Positions 31,566 to 38,457 of a stretch of 64,000 nt of DNA are shown in pieces; position 1 is the stretch's first letter, and each line of letters begins with the position of its first letter. The position numbers were made by a program, and so were the translations under genes. The notes under the pieces were generated by a model. It did no database searches. It worked only from the letters and a program-made list of their open reading frames with translations, and was not told where the DNA came from. This stretch comes from JACQFK01 sp036383955 (lineage in GTDB: Bacteria > Planctomycetota > MHYJ01 > JACPRB01), in contig DASVNH010000243.1 of assembly GCA_036383955.1 (NCBI GenBank), positions 1-64,000 of the forward strand, in the 5' to 3' direction.

Positions 31566-32297
31566 ATGGACGCGACCGCGCCCGGCGACGAAGAGAGTCT
31601 CCGGCACCTCGAAGGGAAGCTCCGCCACACGTTCAAGGACCCGAAGATCGCCCTGCAGGCGCTGACGCACAGCTCCGCGAAGGACAAGGACTTCCCCTGC
31701 AACGAGCGCCTGGAGTTCCTCGGCGACGCCATCCTCGGCCACATCATCAGCGAGCACCTCTTCCAGCTCTTCCCCGACTACGAGGAAGGCGACCTCTCGA
31801 CCATGAAGTCGATCATCGTCTCGGCCGCCACGCTCGCGGAAAAAGCCGAGGAGCTGGAGCTCGAGAAGCTGGTGATCCTCGGCCGCGGCCTCAAGGAGAA
31901 GCGCGGCCTCCCCAAGTCGATCCTCGCCAACGCCTTCGAGGCCGTCATCGCCGCGCTCTACCTCGACGGCGGCTTCGAGGTCACCCGCGCGTTCGTGCTC
32001 GGCACCCTGAAGGTGAAGGTCGACGAAATCCTCAAGGACGAGCACGAGAAGAATTACAAGTCGCTCCTCCAGGACTACGCCCAGCGCTCCCGGGCCACCA
32101 TCCCCAACTACAAGGTCATGCGCGAGGAAGGCCCCGACCACAAGAAGATGTTCCACGTCGTCGTCGAGCTCGCCGGCGCCCAGTACGGCCCCGCCTGGGG
32201 CGCCAACAAGAAAGAAGCCGAGCAGCGCGCCGCCAAGAAGGCCCTCCAGTCCCTGGGCCTCCTCTCCGGCGCCGTCGAAGAGGACCCCGTCACCTAA
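31566..32297 (+). CDS. rnc: ribonuclease III
   Basis: RNase III cleaves double-stranded RNA in rRNA and mRNA maturation. The 243-residue product has the signature NERLEFLGDAILG (residues about 41-53), the second metal-site motif ANAFEAVIAALYLDGG, and a C-terminal double-stranded RNA-binding domain (about 170-235) with GANKKEAEQRAAKKAL. ATG 31566 is preferred; the frame is open further upstream but the extension is proline-rich and unlike RNase III. Confidence 0.94.
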   Translation: MDATAPGDEESLRHLEGKLRHTFKDPKIALQALTHSSAKDKDFPCNERLEFLGDAILGHIISEHLFQLFPDYEEGDLSTMKSIIVSAATLAEKAEELELEKLVILGRGLKEKRGLPKSILANAFEAVIAALYLDGGFEVTRAFVLGTLKVKVDEILKDEHEKNYKSLLQDYAQRSRATIPNYKVMREEGPDHKKMFHVVVELAGAQYGPAWGANKKEAEQRAAKKALQSLGLLSGAVEEDPVT

Positions 32298-32305
32298 CTC
32301 CATGC

Positions 32306-32311
32306 TATAAA
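32306..32311 (+). promoter_or_regulatory. -10-like TATAAA upstream of mfd
   Basis: TATAAA lies just after the rnc stop and about 42 nt before the TTG start proposed for mfd. The -35 is poor. Confidence 0.4.
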
Positions 32312-32352
32312 GGCTCCCGAAGGCCCCCGGCCCGGATCGGCCCCCGCGCCGG

Positions 32353-35334
32353 TTGCCTTCGACTTCCCAAGTACTGGCCCGCGTGAACGCGGCGCTCGCC
32401 GGGGGGACCCCCCTCCAGGTGGGCGGCGCCTGGGGGTCGTCCTACGCCCTCATCACGGCCGGCCTCCCCCGCCCCACCCTGCTCCTCGTCCCCCATCCCC
32501 TCGCCGCCGAGGAGGCCGTCGACGACCTCCTCTGCTTCGGCGCCCGCCCCGTCCTCTTCGAGACCCTCAAGGAGGCCGAGCGCTTCCGGACGGGACAAAT
32601 CGACCTCCTGATCGCCTCGCTGCCCGAGGCGCTCGGCGAGCTGCCCGCGCCGTCGACGCTCGACGGCTCCCGCCTCGACTTGAAGGTGGGCGGCGCGCTC
32701 GACCTCCACCGCCTGTCCGACCTGCTCACCGCCAGCCGCTACGAGCGCGCGGCCTCGGTCGAGCGCCCGGGCGAGTACGCGCTCCGCGGCGGGATCCTGG
32801 ACCTCTATCCGCTCACGCAGGACCGGCCCGTGCGCGTGGAGCTGGAAGGGGACGCGATCGAGTCGATCCGCGCGTTCGACGTCGGGACCCAGACCTCGTT
32901 CGAGCGCCTCGACCGGGTCGCGTTCCCGCTCGTCCCCTCCGACGCCCCCGACACCGCGACGCTCATGGACTTCCTGCCGGCGAAGGCCGTCGTCGTCCTC
33001 CGCGAGCCCGAGGAGATGGACCTCAAGCACCCGCGCTGGACGGAGGCCTACGGGCACCTGGCCAAGCGGGCCGTGCTCACGCTGACGGCGCTGCCCCAGC
33101 CGGACGCCGAGAACCTCCGGATCGTGTCGCTCCAGCGCTTCAGCGGCGTGCTCGCGAACGTCGAGCGCGAGCTGGAGGCGGTGCGGCGGAAGCACACCGT
33201 GATCTTCTGCGCGAACGAGGGCGAGGAGTCGCGCCTCAAGGAGCTGATCAAGACGCCCGTCGAGATCCGCCGCGGCCGCCTCCATCACGGCTTCCTCTTC
33301 GAGGACCTCGAGACGGCCTTCATCCCCCACCACCAGCTCTTCAACCGCTACCGCCTCCGCCGCGGCGCGCGGCGGGCCGACACGCGGCCCATCGACTCCC
33401 TCCTCGAGATCGAGAAGGGCGACATCGTCGTCCACGTCACGCACGGCATCGGCCGCTTCGTCGGCATCGAGCGCCGCAAGGATCACGAGTTCATGGTCCT
33501 CGAGTACGCGGAAAGCGCCCGGCTCTTCGTGCCCGTCACCAACCTCGACCTCGTCCAGCGCTACGTCGGCGGCGCCGAGGCGCCCCCGCCGCTCTCCGCG
33601 CTCGGCGGCGACCGCTGGGCCAACGCCAAGATCCGGGCGCAGCAGGCCGTCGAGAAGCTCGCCCAGGAGATGCTCCAGGTCCAGGCGCTCCGGGCGATGG
33701 AGCTGGGGACGTCGTTTCCGCCCGACGGCGAATGGCAGCGCGAGTTCGAGGGGGCCTTCCCCTTCGAGGAGACCGAGGACCAGATCGAGGTGGCGGCCCA
33801 GATCTCCGCCGACATGCGCTCGCCGAAGCCGATGGACCGCCTGGTCTGCGGGGACGTCGGCTACGGCAAGACCGAGCTCGCCATGCGCGCGGCCTTCCGC
33901 GCCGCCGTGGCCAACCGCCAGGTCGGGGTGCTCGTCCCCACGACCGTCCTCGCCGAGCAGCACCTGCAGACCTTCAAGGAGCGCATGGCCGAGTACCCGG
34001 TGCGGATCGAATCGCTCTCGCGCTTCAAGACGAAGGGCGAGCAGCGGGAGGTCCTCAAGCGCCTGGCCGACGGCTCGGTGGACGTCGTCATCGGCACGCA
34101 CCGCCTCGTGCAGCCGGACGTCCGCTTCAAGGACCTCGGCCTCGTGATCATCGACGAGGAGCAGCGCTTCGGCGTCGAGCACAAGGAGTTCATGAAGCGG
34201 GTGCGGGCGACGGTCGACGTCCTGACGCTCACCGCCACGCCGATCCCGCGGACGCTGCACATGTCGCTGCTCGGCATCCGCGAGATCTCGTCGCTGCTCA
34301 CCCCGCCGCGGGACCGGCTCGCGATCCGCACGGAGATCCTGCCGCGCGACGAGCGGCGGATCCGCGAGGCGATCCTCTACGAGATGGGGCGCGGGGGGCA
34401 GGTCTACTTCGTCCACAACCGCGTCCGCTCGATCGAGGAGGTCGCCCGGCGGCTCCGCTTCCTCGTGCCCGAGGCGAAGTTCGCGGTCGGCCACGGGCAG
34501 ATGCACGAGCACGAGCTCGAGGCGTCGATGCTCAAGTTCCTCAACCGGGAGGTCGACGTCTTCGTCTGCACGACGATCATCGAGAGCGGGATCGACATCC
34601 CCAGCGCCAACACGATGATCATCGACAACGCCGACATGTTCGGGCTGGCGGACCTCCACCAGCTGCGCGGCCGCGTGGGCCGCTACAAGGCCCAGGCCTT
34701 CTGCTACCTGCTGCTGCCCCAGGACCGGCCCATCGTCCCGCAGGCGAAGAAGCGCCTGAAGGCCGTCGAGGAGTTCAGCGAGCTGGGCGCGGGATTCAAG
34801 ATCGCCCTGCGCGACCTGGAGATCCGCGGCGTCGGCAACCTGCTCGGGGCGGAGCAGCACGGGCACATCGTCTCGGTGGGCTACGACCTCTACTGCCGCC
34901 TCCTCGAGCGCGCGGTGAAGAAGGCGAAGAAGCAGCCGATCACGGAGCCCCTGGAGTGCCCGGTCGAGCTGGGCCTGCCGACCTACATCCCGGAGGAGTA
35001 CATTCCCGAGCTGCGGACGCGGGTCGAGGTCTACCGGCGCCTGACGGGATGCCGCGCGGAGGAAGAGCTCGCGGCGGCCGAGCGCGAAGTCCTCGACCGC
35101 TTCGGGACGCTGCCGGAGACCGTCGAGAACTTCATCCGGGTGATGCGGATCAAGCTGCGCGCGACCCCCTGGGACCTGTCCTCCATCTCCAAGGGCCGCG
35201 AGGGCATGATCCTCAAGTTCCGGAACGCGAAGAAGGCCGAGGCCCTCCGCAAGCGCGACCCCGCCCACGTCCGGATCATGGACGACGACACCATCCTGGT
35301 GGTGGACCGGGACGTCGCCGACGTCCTAAAATAG
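32353..35334 (+). CDS. mfd: transcription-repair coupling factor Mfd
   Basis: Mfd removes RNA polymerase stalled at lesions and recruits UvrA. The product of about 993 residues has a shortened UvrB-homology N-terminus, the RNAP-interacting CarD/RID domain (EIEKGDIVVHVTHGIGRFVGIE near residue 355), and the RecG-like translocase: Walker A DVGYGKTELAMRAAF, DEEQRFGVEHKE, TLTATPIPRTL and QLRGRVGR. A C-terminal D7 domain follows. E. coli Mfd is 1148 aa, so the N-terminus is reduced. The start is uncertain: TTG 32353 or GTG 32383, neither with a Shine-Dalgarno. Confidence 0.94.
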   Translation: MPSTSQVLARVNAALAGGTPLQVGGAWGSSYALITAGLPRPTLLLVPHPLAAEEAVDDLLCFGARPVLFETLKEAERFRTGQIDLLIASLPEALGELPAPSTLDGSRLDLKVGGALDLHRLSDLLTASRYERAASVERPGEYALRGGILDLYPLTQDRPVRVELEGDAIESIRAFDVGTQTSFERLDRVAFPLVPSDAPDTATLMDFLPAKAVVVLREPEEMDLKHPRWTEAYGHLAKRAVLTLTALPQPDAENLRIVSLQRFSGVLANVERELEAVRRKHTVIFCANEGEESRLKELIKTPVEIRRGRLHHGFLFEDLETAFIPHHQLFNRYRLRRGARRADTRPIDSLLEIEKGDIVVHVTHGIGRFVGIERRKDHEFMVLEYAESARLFVPVTNLDLVQRYVGGAEAPPPLSALGGDRWANAKIRAQQAVEKLAQEMLQVQALRAMELGTSFPPDGEWQREFEGAFPFEETEDQIEVAAQISADMRSPKPMDRLVCGDVGYGKTELAMRAAFRAAVANRQVGVLVPTTVLAEQHLQTFKERMAEYPVRIESLSRFKTKGEQREVLKRLADGSVDVVIGTHRLVQPDVRFKDLGLVIIDEEQRFGVEHKEFMKRVRATVDVLTLTATPIPRTLHMSLLGIREISSLLTPPRDRLAIRTEILPRDERRIREAILYEMGRGGQVYFVHNRVRSIEEVARRLRFLVPEAKFAVGHGQMHEHELEASMLKFLNREVDVFVCTTIIESGIDIPSANTMIIDNADMFGLADLHQLRGRVGRYKAQAFCYLLLPQDRPIVPQAKKRLKAVEEFSELGAGFKIALRDLEIRGVGNLLGAEQHGHIVSVGYDLYCRLLERAVKKAKKQPITEPLECPVELGLPTYIPEEYIPELRTRVEVYRRLTGCRAEEELAAAEREVLDRFGTLPETVENFIRVMRIKLRATPWDLSSISKGREGMILKFRNAKKAEALRKRDPAHVRIMDDDTILVVDRDVADVLK
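35327..35332 (+). promoter_or_regulatory. -10 box TAAAAT overlapping the mfd stop
   Basis: TAAAAT ends on the T of the mfd TAG and lies 7 nt before ATG 35340. A TGGACC-like -35 is 18 nt upstream. Confidence 0.5.
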
Positions 35335-35339
35335 GGCCC

Positions 35340-35744
35340 ATGCGCTCCCGCCGCCCCGCGCCCGCCGCCAAGAGCCCTCTGCCGCTGATCCTCGGCGGCG
35401 GCGTCGCGGTCCTGGTCGTCGTGATCGCGGTCGCGGCGTCGGGAGGCAAGAAGCCCCCGCCCCCGAAGGCCGTCGAGGCCGCCCCGGAGGCCGTCGCCAA
35501 GGACCGCTCCGTCCAGGACACGGGCTACATCATGTTCGTCTGCGCGAACAGCGGGAAGCACGCGGACAAGGAGATCGTGCTGCCGGGCCTCTGTCCCGCC
35601 TGCGCCAAGGCGAGCAGCTACTACTGGGACGCGGGGCTGTCGAACTACCGCTGCTTCGCCTGCGCGAAGGAGTATCCGCAGGCGAAGATCGCCTGTCCCG
35701 AGTGCGGCAAGGTCCCCGTGAAGACCCGGCTCAAGCATCGCTGA
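35340..35744 (+). CDS. membrane-anchored zinc-ribbon protein
   Basis: The 134-residue protein has one N-terminal membrane helix (about 14-36), a Pro/Ala linker, and a C-terminal cysteine-rich domain with FVCANSGKH, CPACAK, CFACAKEY and CPECGK, enough for two zinc sites. It ends KTRLKHR. The last 52 bp, including the stop, are repeated at 36440-36491 on the far side of the toxin insert. Function is unknown. The start is leaderless-type (TAAAAT, 7 nt). Confidence 0.8.
   Translation: MRSRRPAPAAKSPLPLILGGGVAVLVVVIAVAASGGKKPPPPKAVEAAPEAVAKDRSVQDTGYIMFVCANSGKHADKEIVLPGLCPACAKASSYYWDAGLSNYRCFACAKEYPQAKIACPECGKVPVKTRLKHR
35693..35744 (+). repeat. left copy of 52-bp direct repeat flanking the toxin module
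   Basis: This is the 3' end of the zinc-ribbon gene. It matches 36440-36491 in 44 of 52 positions by hand alignment, with ACCCGGCTCAAGCA and CGCTGA blocks identical. Confidence 0.7.
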
Positions 35745-35747
35745 GGC

Positions 35748-35981
35748 CTAGAGAAGCTCGTCGCTGATGTTGAGGGCGGACTCGCCGAACGTTTGGACTC
35801 CAAGGGCCTCGAATTCACGCAGGAACATCCGGAGTTCAATCAGGTCATTGCCCGCCAGCGCGACCTCATCCTCATCCGTGGAAACCGCGCAGAGCTCGTT
35901 GAGCAGACGCTCACGGTCTTTGAGCGAGCGCAGGATCACCTTGAACCGTCGCTCGCTGATCCGCAGATCGAGCTCTTTCAT
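35748..35981 (-). CDS. putative immunity/antitoxin for the Tse2-like toxin, 77 aa
   Basis: The small, acidic, mostly helical protein (MKELDLRISERRFKVIL...NISDELL) is encoded directly after the toxin gene, with an ATGA overlap. I find no named family. The size matches Tsi2, the 77-residue immunity protein of Pseudomonas Tse2, but sequence similarity to Tsi2 is not evident to me. The role is inferred from position and coupling. Base composition is clearly less GC-rich than in neighbours, like the toxin gene. Confidence 0.6.
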   Translation of the reverse strand: MKELDLRISERRFKVILRSLKDRERLLNELCAVSTDEDEVALAGNDLIELRMFLREFEALGVQTFGESALNISDELL

Positions 35982-36355
35982 TGAACCGCCGCCTTCTTGA
36001 AGAGCTTCAGGGCCTTCAGCCCCATCTCTTCCAGAATTCCTTTGTACTTGTCGACCGGCATGTTTCTGGCGGGGGCAACCAGAAAATGCCCGGCCCCTTC
36101 CGAGACGAGCTTCAGGTCGGTCGGTAACACCGTTCCACGGGCGAACTTCCACACCCACCCGGACAGCGGAGCGAGCTTGAGACCCGCTTCATTGTAGACG
36201 CTCACGCCTTTCCCGTTCGCGAGGATGACTTTCACGCCGTTCAAGTCCACGACGTCGACCTCCCCTCCCCGCACCTTATGCAGAAGCGGCGATGTCGAGT
36301 TGCCGACGCGAAAGACTTCTTCGGGGATGATGTAAAACTCTTCGGGAAGGCTCAT
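35978..36355 (-). CDS. Tse2-like ADP-ribosyltransferase-fold toxin
   Basis: The 125-residue protein (MSLPEEFYIIPEEVFRVGNS) has the layout of Tse2 toxins: the RVGNSTSPLLHKVR start, a V-x-L-A-N-G-K-G-V-S-V-Y-N-E-A-G-L strand, LSGWVWKFARGTVLP, and LVAPARNMPVDKYKGIL. Tse2 of Pseudomonas is a cytoplasmic toxin with an ADP-ribosyltransferase-like fold. The gene has a leaderless-type promoter and is coupled to a 77-residue partner. Low GC plus flanking repeats indicate horizontal acquisition. No T6SS genes are in the window. Confidence 0.72.
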   Translation of the reverse strand: MSLPEEFYIIPEEVFRVGNSTSPLLHKVRGGEVDVVDLNGVKVILANGKGVSVYNEAGLKLAPLSGWVWKFARGTVLPTDLKLVSEGAGHFLVAPARNMPVDKYKGILEEMGLKALKLFKKAAVQ

Positions 36356-36363
36356 GGCGGTCG

Positions 36364-36392
36364 AGTCTAGTTTCGCCAAAACCGAACACCAA
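36364..36392 (-). promoter_or_regulatory. promoter of the toxin module (TTGGTG-N17-TAGACT)
   Basis: On the minus strand TTGGTG (36392-36387), a 17-nt spacer and TAGACT (36369-36364) precede the toxin ATG by 8 nt, so the transcript would be leaderless. Confidence 0.5.
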
Positions 36393-36439
36393 GCGAAATC
36401 TGTCGGCGCGCGAATCCAGGTTATATTCAGAGCGGATCA

Positions 36440-36491
36440 CTGCCCCGAACGCGGCAAGGTTCCCGGCAAGACCCGGCTCAAGCACCGCTGA
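36440..36491 (+). repeat. right copy of 52-bp direct repeat flanking the toxin module
   Basis: This is a displaced copy of the zinc-ribbon gene's 3' end, still reading C-P-E-R-G-K-V-P-G-K-T-R-L-K-H-R and a stop, but lacking any gene upstream. It may be the original 3' end displaced by an insertion. Confidence 0.7.
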
Positions 36492-36504
36492 TGAAGGAGA
36501 CGCC

Positions 36505-36984
36505 ATGAAGATCCTCGCCTGCCTCCTGCCGTTTTCGCTGGTGGTGACGTCCCAGGCCGCCCCGTACAAGGACGCGCGCTACGGCTTCTCGATCGTGCCG
36601 CCGGCCTTCGCTCCCGGCGAAGCCGAGAGCGTGACCCCGGTCATGTTCTTCGCGGCGGGCGAGAAGGGCTTCGCCGCGAACCTGAACGTGGCCGTGCAGA
36701 CCACGTCCATGACGGCCCAGGAGTACGCCGAGCTCTCCCGCGGCCAGTTCCAGCAGATGGGCCTGAAGGTCCACTCCGAGAAGGAGCTGAAGGTCGGCGG
36801 CCGGAACGCCTTCCTCTGGGACTACCAGGGCAAGACGCAGGGCCTCGATCTCCACTGGCTGGCCCTGGCGGTTCACGACAAGGGCCGGGTCTTCCTGGTG
36901 ACGGGGACTTCGACGTCCGAGGCCTTCGAGAAGCACGAAAAGGCCTTCCGGGACGCCCTGACGAGCTTCACCCTGCCCGAGTAG
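36505..36984 (+). CDS. secreted PsbP/DUF1795-like protein
   Basis: The 159-residue exported protein has a signal peptide (MKILACLLPFSLVVTSQA) and a compact alpha/beta domain: YGFSIVPPAFAPGE, NLNVAVQTTSMTAQEY, a central W-D-Y-Q-G-K, and a final helix FEKHEKAFRDALTSF. It is of the PsbP/DcrB type and resembles the gene at 12439-12951. A good Shine-Dalgarno (GAAGGAG) precedes ATG 36505. Function is unknown. Confidence 0.8.
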   Translation: MKILACLLPFSLVVTSQAAPYKDARYGFSIVPPAFAPGEAESVTPVMFFAAGEKGFAANLNVAVQTTSMTAQEYAELSRGQFQQMGLKVHSEKELKVGGRNAFLWDYQGKTQGLDLHWLALAVHDKGRVFLVTGTSTSEAFEKHEKAFRDALTSFTLPE

Positions 36985-37046
36985 GGATTGCCCGACCGCC
37001 CGGACCCCGGAAGGTGAATAGAAGTAGGGCTTGAACGGCGGCGCAC

Positions 37047-37062
37047 AAAAGATATATCTTTT
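37047..37062. promoter_or_regulatory. perfect 16-bp AT palindrome upstream of the DUF1501 gene
   Basis: AAAAGATATATCTTTT is a perfect palindrome in a 70% GC genome, 21 bp before ATG 37084. It overlaps a possible -10 (TATATC) that has TTGAAC (37031-37036) 16 nt upstream, so it could be an operator. Confidence 0.5.
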
Positions 37063-37083
37063 AGGCAGAGCTGGGGACCGAGC

Positions 37084-38457
37084 ATGCTGAATTTCTCGTC
37101 CAAGGGCGCCAAGCACGTCTGCGACGACGGCTCCACGCGGCGCGACTTCCTGCAGGTCGGCGCGCTCGGCGCCCTGGGCCTGACGCTCCCGAAGTTCCTC
37201 GCGGCGCAGGAGCACGCGCCCAAGCCCAAGAACGACCGCTCCTGCATCATGATCTTCAACCTCGGCGCGCCCAGCCAGATCGACACCTGGGACCCCAAGC
37301 CCGACGCCCCGGCCGAGATCCGCGGCCCCTTCCAGACGATCAAGACGGCGTCGCCCGACATCCAGCTGACCGAGATCCTCCCGCTGCACGCGAAGATCGC
37401 CGACAAGTTCTCGCTCGTCCGCAGCGTCTACCACACCGCCGCCGCCGTCCACGACTCCGGCCACCAGATGCTGCAGACCGGCCGCCTCTTCACGGGCGGC
37501 GTCAACACGCCGCACGCGGGCGCGGCCCTCCAGTTCCTCCGCGGCTCCCGCAACGAGCTCCCCGCCCACGTCATCCTGCCCGAGCCGATGGGCCCGACCG
37601 GCGGCAACATGCCCCACGGCCAGGAGGCCGGCTTCCTCGGCAAGGCCTTCGACCCCTTCGTCCTCAACGCCGACCCCTCCAAGCCCGACTTCAAGGTGCC
37701 CGACCTCCTTCCTCCCGCCTCGCTCGGCCAGGCGCGGATCGACCGCCGCCGCCGCCTCCGCGACATCGTCGACGAGACGGTGAAGAACTTCGAGGCGAGC
37801 GAGAACGCGGACCTCATGGACCGCAACTTCAAGACCGCCTTCACGCTCATGACCAGCACGCGCGCCCGCGAGGCCTTCGACCTCACCAAGGAGCCCGCGA
37901 AGGTCCGCGAGCGCTACGGCATGACCCGCTTCGGCCAGTGCTGCCTGCTCGCCCGCCGCCTCGTCGAGGCCGGCGTCCGCTTCGTCACGATCAACACCTT
38001 CATCACCGTCTTCGACGAGATCACCTGGGACATCCACGGCTCCAAGCCCTTCACGTCCATCGCGGGCATGCGCGACATCGTCGCGCCCATGTACGACCAG
38101 GGCTACAGCGCGCTCATCGAGGACCTCCACCAGCGCGGCCTCCTCGACAACACCCTCGTCACCAACCTCGCCGAGTTCGGCCGCACCCCCCGCGTCAACC
38201 CCGCCGGCGGCCGCGACCACTGGCCCCAGTGCTGGACCATCGGCTTCGCGGGCGGCGGCGTGAAGGGCGGCCGCGTCGTCGGCCGCAGCGACGAGATCGG
38301 CGCCTACCCCGCCGAGAAGCCCGTCAATCCGGCGGAGGTCGTCGCCACCATCTTCCACAGCCTCGGCATGGACCTCGAAGCCCACCTGCCCGGCCCCGCC
38401 GGCCGGCCGTTCCCCATCGTCGACTTCGGCACCCAGCCCATCAAAGAGCTGTTCTGA
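37084..38457 (+). CDS. DUF1501 protein with TAT signal
   Basis: The 457-residue protein carries a twin-arginine signal (STRRDFLQVGALGALGLTLP) and the DUF1501 sulfatase-like fold: IMIFNLGAPSQIDTWDPKP, FSLVRSVYHTAAAVHDSGHQMLQTGR, VNTFITVF..WDIHG and TNLAEFGRTPRVNPAGGRDHW, which hold the metal-site residues. In Planctomycetota it is usually encoded next to a DUF1549/DUF1553 protein, as here. The enzymatic role is undetermined. The stop overlaps the next gene (TGATG). Confidence 0.95.
   Translation: MLNFSSKGAKHVCDDGSTRRDFLQVGALGALGLTLPKFLAAQEHAPKPKNDRSCIMIFNLGAPSQIDTWDPKPDAPAEIRGPFQTIKTASPDIQLTEILPLHAKIADKFSLVRSVYHTAAAVHDSGHQMLQTGRLFTGGVNTPHAGAALQFLRGSRNELPAHVILPEPMGPTGGNMPHGQEAGFLGKAFDPFVLNADPSKPDFKVPDLLPPASLGQARIDRRRRLRDIVDETVKNFEASENADLMDRNFKTAFTLMTSTRAREAFDLTKEPAKVRERYGMTRFGQCCLLARRLVEAGVRFVTINTFITVFDEITWDIHGSKPFTSIAGMRDIVAPMYDQGYSALIEDLHQRGLLDNTLVTNLAEFGRTPRVNPAGGRDHWPQCWTIGFAGGGVKGGRVVGRSDEIGAYPAEKPVNPAEVVATIFHSLGMDLEAHLPGPAGRPFPIVDFGTQPIKELF

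Noticed and set aside
32305..35268. 987-codon open frame antisense to mfd
   Set aside because: Composition mirrors mfd codons (Asp/Glu/Leu/Arg), no known domain, and mfd is certain.
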